DNA of 64,000 nucleotides from G965212005 sp965212005 (GCA_965212005.1 OZ243038.1:248001-312000), one strand, 5' to 3'; positions 20,001 through 28,268 are shown, numbered from the stretch's first letter. The notes: a model not told the origin generated them from the sequence alone. Translations and numbers: made by a program.

Positions 20001-20102
20001 GGAGGGATGTTTCTGAGCGTGGTGTTCACCTTGATCCTCTTGCCAAGCCTGTTGCGTATAGGAGAAGATCGCAGCAGGATATTGAAAACGTCAACGGTAT
20101 GA
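17043..20102 (+). CDS. RND efflux pump inner-membrane subunit
   Basis: A 1019-residue proton-driven transporter of the AcrB/HAE superfamily. It has the usual layout: TM1 (VSVVVIIMLLFGSISY), a large periplasmic loop, TM2-6 with VGMVLDASIVVLENI (the TM4 region that carries proton-relay acids), a second periplasmic loop (about 540-840), and TM8-12 with GLVVNNAILLVYQAR. Substrate is unknown: both metal and drug pumps share this frame, and the intact acid residue in LDASIV fits a drug or lipid exporter. Overlaps by 4 bases with the adaptor upstream and with the L,D-transpeptidase downstream, so the three are one operon. Confidence 0.93.
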   Translation: MKLTALGLQNPTAVSVVVIIMLLFGSISYSLLPIQLIPELEEPKLSIRTHWRAATPEEVEAEIVERQEKALRGLPGMHELLARAQSGRADVDLSFVTGTDMNRALVEVLNRLNQVSDYPEDVDEPYISSTGSDARPIAWFIVHTVEGNSIDIESYREYIEDRVQSKFERVPGIARSEVFGGRESEIRVSFDPYKLADLDIPISSVSELVGASKDVSAGFVEQGRREYSMRFTGKYGLDEIDALIIAWRDGRPVYLRDVATVQKRLADASNFVISGGKSAIAVNAQREIGVNVLEVMHILRQAAAELQEGPLRQAGLEIRQVYDETGYIDQSMRLLYGSLSLGVMLAMIVLWLFLRRVRATMAVLLSVPVCLLSTFIVLHLGGRTLNVISLAGLAFAVGMVLDASIVVLENIVRLREQSQRGRQDLGSIAVSQVWGALFASTITTVVVFLPIIFLESEAGQLFADLALSLAAAICISLLVAIFVVPTAEACWVGPQRIHQSDPRRWEQLTRLIMLLTDSPLRRLLWIVSLISISLLCSYLLKPKLDYLPEGSRNLVFAFVQPAPGSGIEYIKQEMGDQMKREMAPYLAEDVEPRVRHYFFVGFSQRVFMGAIAEDPTRIKELLPLMRNILSTFPDTLAFVKQVSLFGDLGAGKSIDIDVQGRELEPLFAAALYGFLRIPELIPGAQVRPLPGLVLAKPELQLQPDEERLAEAGWTRRTLAQITRSLGDGLDVGDYFDGERNLNIILRAEHWQTPEELMDTPLVTPEAGTVLLKGLTRMVRTVGSEEIRRIDQRRTVSLQILLPPEVSLEEALQRMRTDLEPELLSRLPADAEIYYRGTAEKLESAVRDMAGSFILAVIVLYLLMSALFRSFFYSLLVIMTLPLATVGGILSLRVLNQISFQPLDLLTMIGFIILLGLVVNNAILLVYQARTAERDGLARREAVRLAVRTRLRPVLMSTFTSIFGMLPLVLAPGAGTEIYRGLATVVTGGMFLSVVFTLILLPSLLRIGEDRSRILKTSTV

Positions 20103-21130
20103 TCTTCGGGAAAAGAAATCCACCTGCGCCAGGCAGGACAGGAACTGAAGCCGTCAGTCATTTGATCGGCGGCGCGTGGTTCCTGCAGGCAAGCCTTGGA
20201 TGGCTGATGGCTGCACACCCTGTGGCTCATGCCGAGCAAATCAGTTTGCCTGCGGAAGAATCCGTTACAGTGGTGGGCAAGGTGCAGAACGTCACTGCAA
20301 GGGAGGAAGAGACGTTGTTGGACATCGCCCGTCGGCACGGCCTGGGATACCACGACATCCGCCTGGCCAATTTTCACTTGAACGCCTGGCTGCCCGGAGG
20401 AGGGGCGCAGGTCACGCTTCCTTCGCATTATGTTTTGCCTCGTGCCCGGCATCGCGGCGTAGTGCTGAACATTCCGGAGATGCGGCTCTATTATTATCCG
20501 AAGAGCCGCGGCAACGCGCAGGAACGCCAGCTATGGACCTATCCGATCGGAATAGGGCGGGAAGGCTGGTCAATCCCGTACGTACAAACCAGCATCAGCG
20601 CAAAAAGAAAAGACCCAGGCTGGACTCCGCCTGAATCCATCCGCCAGGAGCATTTGCTGATCGGAGATCCGCTGCCCAAGTACGTTCCTCCCGGGCCGGA
20701 TAACCCGTTAGGAGCGTACGCCTTGCGCTTGACTTTGCCCGGCTATTTAATCCACGGCACCAATAAACCCGCCGGTATTGGTATGCGCGTCAGCCACGGC
20801 TGTATCCGCATGTACCCGGAAGATATACAAGAATTCTTTTCATTAATCCCGGTCGGTACGCCCGTCAATATCCTCAATCAACCTATTAAAGCCGGACTGC
20901 AGCATGGCACGATCTACCTGGAAGTACACCCGACCCTGTCTGAGCATGCCACTGGCACCGAAGCCTACTTCAGTGAGGCACTGCTGCTGTTCGAGGAATT
21001 ATCCGGAGGCAGAGGCTATCAAGCGGATATGGAACTAATGGAGCGGGTACTGCTTGAGGCCAGAGGCGTACCCATTGCCGTGGGCGCATTACTGGACGTC
21101 CGACTGGAACAAGAAAAGGACGAAGCCTAA
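20099..21130 (+). CDS. L,D-transpeptidase (YkuD/ErfK family)
   Basis: A 343-residue exported enzyme. A hydrophobic signal region (about 22-42) ends at AHAEQ; a LysM-like segment follows (EETLLDIARRHGLGYHDIRLAN); the YkuD catalytic domain (about 120-265) contains YLIHGTNKP and the active-site SHGCIRMYPEDI with catalytic cysteine. Members crosslink peptidoglycan stem peptides or attach Braun lipoprotein to peptidoglycan. A Lpp-like lipoprotein with a C-terminal lysine is encoded convergently just downstream, which supports the second role. A C-terminal extension of about 80 residues is not in the minimal domain. Coupled by 4-base overlap to the RND pump. Confidence 0.92.
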   Translation: MIFGKRNPPAPGRTGTEAVSHLIGGAWFLQASLGWLMAAHPVAHAEQISLPAEESVTVVGKVQNVTAREEETLLDIARRHGLGYHDIRLANFHLNAWLPGGGAQVTLPSHYVLPRARHRGVVLNIPEMRLYYYPKSRGNAQERQLWTYPIGIGREGWSIPYVQTSISAKRKDPGWTPPESIRQEHLLIGDPLPKYVPPGPDNPLGAYALRLTLPGYLIHGTNKPAGIGMRVSHGCIRMYPEDIQEFFSLIPVGTPVNILNQPIKAGLQHGTIYLEVHPTLSEHATGTEAYFSEALLLFEELSGGRGYQADMELMERVLLEARGVPIAVGALLDVRLEQEKDEA

Positions 21131-21360
21131 CAGCGGAGCCTGGCAAGTGGGTGGCAGGCGCCTGCGAGTTGACGGGAAAACGGTGCCCGCTACGGCAGTA
21201 GCCAGCTCACCCAGTCACCAGCTCAAGCCTGATGCCTCGGTCCAAGCACAAGCAGCGCGCAGCGAGACATCACATCAGCGAAGGTGCGGCACCTTGCTCC
21301 CCTTGGACAGGGTGTCATCCGTCCAGAGGAGCAGGCAACCTGAAGTTCCTTTGCTATGCC

Positions 21361-21639
21361 TTATTTACGCATCTGCTTTTCAAAGGCTCGATCGATTCGA
21401 TTCCGATTCTCATTGCAGCAACTTAACGCCTCATCGGCCGCAGATTGAGCCTTACTTGCTGCATAGGCTGCTTCCGAAGCGACTGAGTGCGCATTATCCG
21501 CTTTGCTGGTAGCTGCCCGAGCTTCATCCAAAGCCTGCTGGGCAGTCCGCTCTATAGCTGCCATCTGCTCCGGTGTAGCACCACATGCGCTGAGCGCGAC
21601 GACTCCCAAGGCGAGAAGAAGGGGTTTCATGAATTGCAT
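21361..21639 (-). CDS. lpp: Lpp/OprI-like murein lipoprotein
   Basis: A 92-residue lipoprotein. The signal peptide ends with lipobox LSAC; the mature chain is an alanine-rich heptad coiled coil (IERTAQQALDEARAATSKA, ASEAAYAASKAQSAADEAL) and ends in MRK. In E. coli Lpp the C-terminal lysine is joined to peptidoglycan by ErfK-type L,D-transpeptidases, so the pairing with the neighbouring YkuD enzyme is meaningful. A double cysteine (SCCNEN) late in the helix is unusual. The start at 21639 has GGGAGAG five bases upstream. Confidence 0.85.
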   Translation of the reverse strand: MQFMKPLLLALGVVALSACGATPEQMAAIERTAQQALDEARAATSKADNAHSVASEAAYAASKAQSAADEALSCCNENRNRIDRAFEKQMRK

Positions 21640-22005
21640 AACGACTCTCCCATACGGTTAAGGCTGAAGAAACTTGAAGAGACGCTATCATGATCTATTT
21701 AAGCCTGTAATTCAAACCATTTTTTGTGTGCCGGCACGGTCCCGCTTTTCCCCTGGATGCCTGAAGCGGCGGCATCGGTGCCGCAGCGGTGCTCGGGAAG
21801 GCAGATTGAAAAGGAGGAAAATGCCGTATAATTAACGAAATGAAAGGATTTTCTTATAAAGATTCTCCTGACATCTGTCCGGTTAGCGCAGACCGGGGCT
21901 GAAACGGGATTTTTACCTTGTATTGGTGATAACCAGGCGGCGGAGAGCGGAATGCGGCGTCACCACTCACTCCACTGGGCGGGTTTCGCAGACGGCCACA
22001 GGCGA
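21640..22005. other. intergenic region, no gene recognised
   Basis: Contains the lpp promoter region. A TATAAT string and a GGAGG-like site near 21810-21830 precede only a four-codon frame. No RNA gene identified. Confidence 0.3.
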
Positions 22006-22219
22006 TTAGGGAGGGAATTGTCGGCGCTGCTCACGGAGCTCCCAGGCCATCTCATGCAGTGCGTCGGCGATAGAATCCAGTTTAGATATGTCGCAGAATG
22101 GGTCCGCCAGCTCGTGATCGGCGCTAAATTTGCATCCGCCGTGTCAACTGACAGCTGTCTTCGGAAAGGCCGTGACCGGCCGCATGGCAGCCCTGCAGAC
22201 AGTGCTTGTAGTGATTCAT
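22006..22219 (-). pseudogene. small Cys/His-rich protein gene with apparent frameshift
   Basis: From the ATG at 22219 the minus strand reads MNHYKHCLQGCHAAGHGL and SEDSC before running into a stop; shifting by one base near 22165 continues as GCKFSADHELADPFCDI, then KLDSIADALHEMAWELREQ, ending at TAA 22006. One extra base separates the two halves; removed, they make a 70-codon protein with spaced Cys and His residues, like a small zinc-binding protein. I do not recognise the family. It could be a pseudogene or a sequencing error. It lies downstream of the HNH gene on the same strand. Confidence 0.4.
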
Positions 22220-22398
22220 CTCCGTGCCCTGCGAGCGTCGCGTACTGATGGCAAGATATTGGCTCCGGCCTTCATGCCGCGTAGTTGCCTTGGATATCAG
22301 CCGCCTGGATCATCCTGCCCGCCGTTAATGGCACAAGGATAGCGCAGGCGCGTAACGCCAGCTCTGCCGTGGTTCCCGACCGCTCCGGGAGCGGAAAT

Positions 22399-22974
22399 TC
22401 ACTGTCTGTGGCGCTGCTCGTGCGCGTTACTGAACTGAGCCTTCAGAAAGGCCATTTGATCTGCCAGGATGCGACGATTCGACAAGGCCAGGTATTCCGC
22501 CCAGTTCGGCACATAGGGGACGGCCAGCAATTCCATGCGGGCTTTCTCTGGGCGGCGGTTGCCTTTGCGGGTGTTGCAGGCGCGGCAGGAGGTGACCACG
22601 TTCGACCAACGGTCACGACCGCCCAACGATATCGGGATGACGTGATCCCGGGTCAGCAAACGTGCATTGAACTGCTGTCCGCAATACATGCACAAGTGCT
22701 CGTCACGCAAAAACAACTCCCGGTTTGTCAGGGGAGGGCTGGCTCGATGCTTCCACACGTAGCCGTGGGAGCGCTTGATGGCTATGATCGAGTTCACCCG
22801 CACGCAGGAACGCAGGCCGTTTGCCCGGCAAATCCCGCCGTAAAAATCCATCGTATGCTGGCCCGCGGTCCATGCCACCAATCCCCGGCAGTACAAGGTT
22901 ACTGCTTCCTGCCAGGGAGCCCAGGTGACGGGTATTCCAGCCAGATCCAAGCGTAGAATCAGGGGTGAATTCAC
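22399..22974 (-). CDS. HNH endonuclease domain protein
   Basis: A 191-residue protein with an HNH nuclease motif in its second half: LCMYCGQQF, then RDHVIPISLGG, RWSNVVTSCRACNTRKGNR. The two CxxC pairs bind zinc and DHV...N supplies catalytic residues. The N-terminal 80 residues (TVTLYCRGLVAWTA region) are as in stand-alone bacterial HNH proteins of this length, whose function is generally unknown. No methylase or phage genes adjoin it, so a restriction or homing role is not supported. Confidence 0.88.
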   Translation of the reverse strand: MNSPLILRLDLAGIPVTWAPWQEAVTLYCRGLVAWTAGQHTMDFYGGICRANGLRSCVRVNSIIAIKRSHGYVWKHRASPPLTNRELFLRDEHLCMYCGQQFNARLLTRDHVIPISLGGRDRWSNVVTSCRACNTRKGNRRPEKARMELLAVPYVPNWAEYLALSNRRILADQMAFLKAQFSNAHEQRHRQ

Positions 22975-23017
22975 GGTTTTATCTCAATTTGCAGACTTTG
23001 TCCTTCTCGTCCGATAA

Positions 23018-23045
23018 CGATCCTGCCGCGGGCGCGGCAGGATCG
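23018..23045. terminator. strong hairpin, possible terminator
   Basis: A perfect 12-base-pair stem, CGATCCTGCCGC at 23018-23029 and its complement at 23034-23045, with loop GGGC. CTATATTTT follows on the plus strand. It lies between folE2 and the HNH gene, both minus strand; on that strand no long T-run follows, so Rho-independent termination there is uncertain. Confidence 0.5.
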
Positions 23046-23242
23046 CTATATTTTCCCGTATCGGCTTGAAAAAAATCAAGCCGCCCGCGTTGCGGCGCCG
23101 TTCTTTTTGTCAGCTGCCGACCGCCTTGTCGTGTTGGATGGACGGGGTTGCGGCTCAGCAGGCTGGGCGTACCAGGCGCATGGATCCGGTCAGCCGGGAA
23201 ATAGAACGCCCAGGGTCCAGTGCTGCAAGACGCGCTGAATGA

Positions 23243-24082
23243 CTAAAAGTCTCCATCGCGTTGCCGTTCTTTGTTGCACTGGATCGCCGCGTAGGCGGAA
23301 TGGTTGTGGATGGATTCAAAATTTTCTGATTCAACGGTATAGGCAATGATGCGCTGATCCTTATTCAGGGCCAGGGCCAGGTCACGTACCATGTCCTCAA
23401 CGAACTTGGGATTTTCGTAGGCGCGTTCGGTCACGAATTTTTCGTCCGGGCGTTTCAGCAGACCGTAGAGTTCACAGGAAGCGGCTCGTTCGCCGATTTC
23501 GATCAACTCCTCAATCCAGATAAAATCCCGCAGGCGCACCTGCAGGGTAATGTGCGAGCGCTGGTTGTGAGCACCGTAATTGGAGATCTTTTTCGAGCAA
23601 GGGCACAGCGAGGTGGCCGGAATGACCACGCGCACGGAGATGTCCGGCTGTCCGTTGTGGAATTCACCGATGAAGCTCACGTCGTAGTCCATCAGGCTCT
23701 GTACGCCGGTGACAGGGGCCTTCTTATCCAGAAAGAAGGGGAATCTCATCTCAATACAGCCGTCTTCCGCGTTTAGCAGGCGGACCATTTCACCGATGAT
23801 CTGTTTGAAGGAATCTACTGATATTTCATACTGGTGCTGATTTAATATTTCCACGAAGCGGGACATGTGGGTTCCCTTGAAGTTATGCGGCAGACGCACG
23901 TACATGTCGAAATGGGCTACCGTGTGCTGTTCTCGGCCGGAGCGGTCCAGGATGACTATCGGGTGTCGAATATTTTTGATTCCGACTCGGTCGATCGGCA
24001 TCATCCGCGTATCCGGTGTGTTCTGCACGTCAGGAATATCAGGAAGTGCTGCAGTAATGCCGCTGGAGGAGGTGCTTGCCAT
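23243..24082 (-). CDS. folE2: GTP cyclohydrolase FolE2 (type IB)
   Basis: A 279-residue GCYH-IB enzyme that converts GTP to dihydroneopterin triphosphate, the first step of folate (and queuosine) synthesis. Visible family features: VGIKNIRHPI, THMSRFVEIL, FFLDKKAPVTG, the active-site SLCPCSKKISNYGAHNQR, and RAYENPKFVEDMVRD. The ATG at 24082 has CAGGAGC six bases upstream and gives the usual family length, so an 80-codon upstream extension is rejected. In other bacteria FolE2 is often used when zinc is scarce; no clear Zur site was seen. Confidence 0.93.
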   Translation of the reverse strand: MASTSSSGITAALPDIPDVQNTPDTRMMPIDRVGIKNIRHPIVILDRSGREQHTVAHFDMYVRLPHNFKGTHMSRFVEILNQHQYEISVDSFKQIIGEMVRLLNAEDGCIEMRFPFFLDKKAPVTGVQSLMDYDVSFIGEFHNGQPDISVRVVIPATSLCPCSKKISNYGAHNQRSHITLQVRLRDFIWIEELIEIGERAASCELYGLLKRPDEKFVTERAYENPKFVEDMVRDLALALNKDQRIIAYTVESENFESIHNHSAYAAIQCNKERQRDGDF

Positions 24083-24400
24083 ATTTTTGCTCCTGATGTA
24101 AAAACTTTCCCTATTGTACCGCATCGCTCCGCGTCTCTCATTGATACAGAACCAGGCAGTCTCGCTGAGAACCTGGACCTGGACCGGATCATGGTGTCGC
24201 GGACTCCGGTAGTCCCTTTGGGAGTACCGGATGGGAGTGCCGGCAAAATGGCGGGATTCCCGGTCATTCAAAGTACTTTGCCCCCGGGGAGGCAGAGGGC
24301 AGGCGCAGGTTCCTTCCGTCAAGGTGGTCTTCGGTAGTGCCCATCCCTCGCCGGACTCAAGTCCGTGCCTGCCCGGCGCTGCCGGCGAAAATTGGCGAGT
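24083..24400. other. intergenic region upstream of folE2
   Basis: About 320 bases between the folE2 start and the ispA stop. It holds the folE2 ribosome binding site and presumably a promoter. Nothing else is recognised. Confidence 0.35.
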
Positions 24401-25300
24401 TTAATGATCCCGGCGGATGATATAGCTGGCCATGCTGCGCAGAAACCGGGCCTGTTCGCCAAATTGGCTGAGGTGCTCTAGCGCCTCCTGACAGAGCTTC
24501 GCCGCTGCTTTTTGAGCACCGGACAACCCTAAAAGGCTGGGGAAGGTGGCCTTGCCCTGCCGTTGATCCAGCCCCTGCGGTTTGCCCAAAGTTTGGTCAC
24601 GGAGGGACGGGTCCGCGTCCAGTAAGTCGTCTTGTACCTGGAATGCCAGTCCGATGCATTCGGCATAACGGGCAATACGCTCGTACTCTGCCGCATCCAG
24701 CCGTTCCCCGGAAAGCACGCCGAGCAGGACGCTGGCGCGGATTAGGGCACCGGTTTTTCTGCGATGGATACGCTCTAATTGGGCTCGATCCAGGGCTGCT
24801 CCCGCCATGTTCAGGTCCAATGCCTGACCGCCCACCATGCCGTCCAGTCCACTGGCTGCCGCCAGCATGCCGATCATCTGCAGGCGCCGCTCAGCGCTGA
24901 CCGGCATATCAGGGTCCGTGGCCAAAGTCTGGAAAGCCAGCGCCTGCAAGGCGTCGCCGCATAAAATTGCGGTTGCTTCCCCGTAGGCACAGTGACAGGC
25001 TGGCTGACCGCGTCGCTCGTTACTGTCGTCCATGGCAGGCAAATCGTCATGGATGAGAGAATACGCGTGAATCATCTCTACCGCACAGGCGGGGCCGTGC
25101 AGACCAGCCAGCGGGGCACCGGCTAATTCTCCGGCCGCATAGACTAAAATCGGGCGCGTACGCTTGCCCCCACCCAGCACTGAGTAATACAATGCTTGAT
25201 GCAGTTCTCTGAGTTTGGGATCATCGGTAACAGGCAGGCGCTGCTCCAACGCGTCTTCCACGCAATTCTGCCAAAACTGCTTGCGTTCCTGCCAGGACAT
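24401..25300 (-). CDS. ispA: Farnesyl diphosphate synthase
   Basis: A 299-residue short-chain polyprenyl synthase making farnesyl diphosphate from IPP and DMAPP. GGKRTRP, the first Asp-rich motif LIHDDLPAMDDSNERRG and the second VQDDLLD are intact. The ATG at 25300 lies nine bases after the xseB stop; a longer frame would overlap xseB. The xseB-ispA order is classic; dxs, which usually follows, is absent here. Confidence 0.93.
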   Translation of the reverse strand: MSWQERKQFWQNCVEDALEQRLPVTDDPKLRELHQALYYSVLGGGKRTRPILVYAAGELAGAPLAGLHGPACAVEMIHAYSLIHDDLPAMDDSNERRGQPACHCAYGEATAILCGDALQALAFQTLATDPDMPVSAERRLQMIGMLAAASGLDGMVGGQALDLNMAGAALDRAQLERIHRRKTGALIRASVLLGVLSGERLDAAEYERIARYAECIGLAFQVQDDLLDADPSLRDQTLGKPQGLDQRQGKATFPSLLGLSGAQKAAAKLCQEALEHLSQFGEQARFLRSMASYIIRRDH

Positions 25301-25308
25301 GGCGGCGT

Positions 25309-25557
25309 TTATTCTTCTTCTGAATCCGTCGGAAAATCTTTCAGCTTGTTTTCTTCCTTGATCAGATTTTGCACCTTCAGAGTGGCTTCGTCCAGGGATT
25401 TGCGGCAACTACGGGTCAGTGCCAGGCCGCGTTCAAAACACTCCAATGAATCCTCAAGCTGCAAATTGCCTTTCTCAAGACGCTCGACCAGCTTTTCCAA
25501 CTCGTCGATGGATTGCTCAAAGCTCTGTTTTTCCCCTGTCTCCGTGCCGGTGGTCAT
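25309..25557 (-). CDS. xseB: Exodeoxyribonuclease VII small subunit
   Basis: An 82-residue helical protein: FEQSIDELEKLVERLEKGN and LEDSLECFERGLALTRSC are typical of XseB, the small subunit that binds several copies to XseA for single-strand DNA degradation. It is followed at once by ispA in the same orientation. The acidic tail SEEE is common. Confidence 0.93.
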   Translation of the reverse strand: MTTGTETGEKQSFEQSIDELEKLVERLEKGNLQLEDSLECFERGLALTRSCRKSLDEATLKVQNLIKEENKLKDFPTDSEEE

Positions 25558-25746
25558 CCGTCATAAATCCGAACATGGAATGCTTGCCTGCGGCAGGCAA
25601 CGTGCATTTGCGTCAATTACGGCGGATAATATACAGGTATTTCGAGGCTCCTGCAAGCTTGGGGCTGTGCAGTTTTGCCCAAATCCTGACCAGGTGAATA
25701 AAATCCGTTTCCAGTAATCTGCAGCCAGTTGTCATACTGACCTGCC

Positions 25747-27627
25747 TTGTTTCTTCTTGAGATAATCCGTTTTTGTCAACTTCGGGGCTGGCTCTTGCTA
25801 TTTTGTCTGCTCGCCGCGTTTGCCCGGGAAGGGCATACGCTTGAGCCTGCTGCTGAATCGGAAACGGTAGTGATCCGCGCTGATCGGCTGAAAGACACCG
25901 GCCTGCACACGGGCGCTTCCCGGACTGTGCTGAAGGCTGAGCAATTGGCGCAACGGCCGCAAATCGGAATGGCGGACGTCCTGCGCTTGGTGCCGGGGAT
26001 AGACGTGGTGCGCAATGGCGGTTTCGGCGGATTGGTTTCCGTTTTTTCGCGCGGCACCGAGTCTGATCATATGCTCATCCTGCTGGATGGATTGCGTTTG
26101 AACGATCCCACCAGCGGGTTGGCTGATTTATCTCTGCTGGGCCTGAATGAAGTGGAACGCATTGAGATTGTACGCGGACCGCGCAGTCTGTTGTACGGTT
26201 CGGAGGCGTTAGGAGGCGTCATTCGGATTTCTACCCGGCGCCCCGCGGCGCTGGCAGCCTTCCGCGGCCGCGCCGAGATCGGCCCTTACGACTCCCGCCG
26301 GGCAGAGTTTGGGTTGACCGGGCAGCGTGGGCACCTGGGTTATGCACTACAGTTCTCGCAGCGCCGACAGCAGGGATTTTCCGCCGTCAACGTTCGTGGA
26401 GGAGGGGAATCGGATGGAATTCGCCACCGGCAACTGGGGCTAAGGATGAACTGGCATGCCCATTCCGGCCCACGTCTGCAGACATCCTTGCTCCAATTAC
26501 GTTCTCAGACCGAAATCGATGATTTCATGAATGCTCCACAGGATGATCCGGATTACCTGCAGCGCAACCGTAATTTGCTGATGCAGGTCCGTGCTTCGTG
26601 GGACCTGGCGCAGGGGGCCTGGCAGCAATACCTGGAATGGAGCCGGGTACGGTTGCGCAGCCGCTTTCTGAATGGGCCGCAGGCGCCGAACTGTGCCACT
26701 TGCGAGGATTTTCTGGACTTCAACTCTATCGGGCTGAGGCATCGCTACGAATGGCAGCATACGCTGCATTTGGCAGCTATGGGACGGCTGAATTTTGGGT
26801 TGCTGATGGAGCGTGAGCGGGCTACGGCCGGACCGACTCGGTCCGTGCGAAACCGGCGCGGAGCTCGGCTGAATTGGCAGCGGGAATGGGAATGGTTGTC
26901 AGTGGAAGGCAGCCTGATGCACGATGCCTATCCGGATGACAATCAAGTCAGTGGTCATGTCGCGTTGACGGTTCCGCTGAACAGGAAAATGCGCCTGCAC
27001 GGCAGTATTGGAACCGGGTACCGGGCACCGGGCCTGAATGAACTGCACGATCCTCGTTTCGGGAATCCTGAATTGCGTCCGGAACGCAGCGTGAGCGGGG
27101 ACCTGGGACTCGACTTGCAACGCGGACCGGTGCGTTTTTCTTCTGTTGTATTCTATCAGCGCACACGGGATCTAATCAATTTTGACTTAAATTTTCGTTC
27201 CGTGAATATTGGCAACACCGTCACGCAAGGTTACGAGTTGAGCTTCGATTACGCGGTGACACCCGGTCTGCACGCCAGGTTGGACTATACTCGCACGGAT
27301 GCCAGAGACCGATCCAATGGTGAAAGCCTGGCACGCAGACCTGGAGACAAGCTCAACCTGGGGCTGGAATGGAGTCCGCTCCGACAGTTGCGCACGTCGC
27401 TAACCATGCGCCACGTCGGCTCACGCCCGGAAATCGGTACTGACAGACCTATTCTGGGTTCATATATTGTAGTAGACATGGCTGCTTACTGGCGCATCCT
27501 GCCGGACTGGGAGTTGTTCTTCAGAGTAGAGAACCTGTTGGATCGCCAATACCAGGAAATTCAAGATTACGGTACGCCTGGTCTGAGCCTGTATGGTGGA
27601 ATACGATTCCAATTCCTGGCGCAATAA
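25747..27627 (+). CDS. TonB-dependent outer-membrane receptor, BtuB-like
   Basis: A 626-residue receptor. The N-terminal hydrophobic signal (LRGWLLLFCLLAAFAREG) is followed by a TonB box-like ETVVIRADRL, a plug domain (ADVLRLVPGIDVVRNGG, DHMLILLDGLRLNDP, GLNEVERIEIVRGPRSLLYGSEALGGVI) and a 22-strand barrel ending in RIRFQF-like GGIRFQFLAQ. FRVENLLDRQY near the end is typical. The size and plug match BtuB/cobalamin-type receptors, but a substrate cannot be proved. The only in-frame start is TTG at 25747 because TGA precedes it, and no ribosome binding site is clear; the N-terminus needs caution. The DUF6580 membrane gene follows by 41 bases. Confidence 0.88.
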   Translation: MFLLEIIRFCQLRGWLLLFCLLAAFAREGHTLEPAAESETVVIRADRLKDTGLHTGASRTVLKAEQLAQRPQIGMADVLRLVPGIDVVRNGGFGGLVSVFSRGTESDHMLILLDGLRLNDPTSGLADLSLLGLNEVERIEIVRGPRSLLYGSEALGGVIRISTRRPAALAAFRGRAEIGPYDSRRAEFGLTGQRGHLGYALQFSQRRQQGFSAVNVRGGGESDGIRHRQLGLRMNWHAHSGPRLQTSLLQLRSQTEIDDFMNAPQDDPDYLQRNRNLLMQVRASWDLAQGAWQQYLEWSRVRLRSRFLNGPQAPNCATCEDFLDFNSIGLRHRYEWQHTLHLAAMGRLNFGLLMERERATAGPTRSVRNRRGARLNWQREWEWLSVEGSLMHDAYPDDNQVSGHVALTVPLNRKMRLHGSIGTGYRAPGLNELHDPRFGNPELRPERSVSGDLGLDLQRGPVRFSSVVFYQRTRDLINFDLNFRSVNIGNTVTQGYELSFDYAVTPGLHARLDYTRTDARDRSNGESLARRPGDKLNLGLEWSPLRQLRTSLTMRHVGSRPEIGTDRPILGSYIVVDMAAYWRILPDWELFFRVENLLDRQYQEIQDYGTPGLSLYGGIRFQFLAQ

Positions 27628-27668
27628 ATATAAGGAACTGCCGATCTATAACTGGGCCAAGTAGACTG

Positions 27669-28268
27669 ATGACGCGAAAAAAAATTGCCGGCGAGCGATT
27701 TAGTGCTCACCATCCATCACAACGGCACATGACGGCGTTACTGGGGGGAACGCTGATTTTGCTGGCACTCTGTACGCGCTTGTGGCCACACCCGCCCAAC
27801 TTCACTGCGTTAGGGGCGATCGGACTGTTCTCTGGCTGTTGTTTGCCCTCGCGCCATGCCTGGCTGCTTCCTCCGGCAGCCTGGGTGCTCAGTGATCTGT
27901 TTCTGGGATTCTACCATCCGCTGGTTATGGCTTTTGTCTACCTGGGCTACATACTTGCAATCCCGGTCGGCCGCTGGTTGTCGAAACACTGTTCGCCAGG
28001 CCGCGTCGCAATGGCGGCGCTGCTGGGAGCGATAGTGTTTTTTCTAAGTTCCAATTTTGGTGTATGGCTGGCAGGAGAATTATATCCGAGGAACCTGGGA
28101 GGATTCATTGAGTGCTATTGGCAAGCCCTGCCGTTTTTCTCCTATACGCTGCTGGGGAACCTGTTTTACCTGCCTCTTTTGCTTTTTTTGCAGGCAACGG
28201 CATTGAAATGGGCCGGCGTGGCGCAACCAATCGCACAGCGTCAGCCGGCGTCTCCCCGACTTCGGTAA
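27669..28268 (+). CDS. DUF6580 membrane protein, putative transporter
   Basis: A 199-residue polytopic protein with about five or six membrane segments. RLWPHPPNFTALGAIGLFSG, FYHPLVMAFVYLGY, SSNFGVWLAGELYPR and ECYWQALPFFSYTLLGN match DUF6580, a family annotated as putative transport proteins with an ECF substrate-subunit look. It follows the TonB receptor closely, so both may handle the same compound, with the receptor at the outer and this protein at the inner membrane. A cofactor such as cobalamin is a reasonable guess only. First ATG at 27669; a shorter form from residue 20 is possible. Confidence 0.8.
   Translation: MTRKKIAGERFSAHHPSQRHMTALLGGTLILLALCTRLWPHPPNFTALGAIGLFSGCCLPSRHAWLLPPAAWVLSDLFLGFYHPLVMAFVYLGYILAIPVGRWLSKHCSPGRVAMAALLGAIVFFLSSNFGVWLAGELYPRNLGGFIECYWQALPFFSYTLLGNLFYLPLLLFLQATALKWAGVAQPIAQRQPASPRLR

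Noticed and set aside
25584..25600. Hairpin TTGCCTG-CGG-CAGGCAA as terminator
   Set aside because: No T-run on either side and it lies upstream of both flanking genes, so it is not a terminator.
25731..25746. B12-box-like GTCATACTGACCTGCC before the TonB receptor gene
   Set aside because: Other conserved cobalamin riboswitch parts (GGGAA, GCCACTG) were not found upstream; a covariance-model search would decide.
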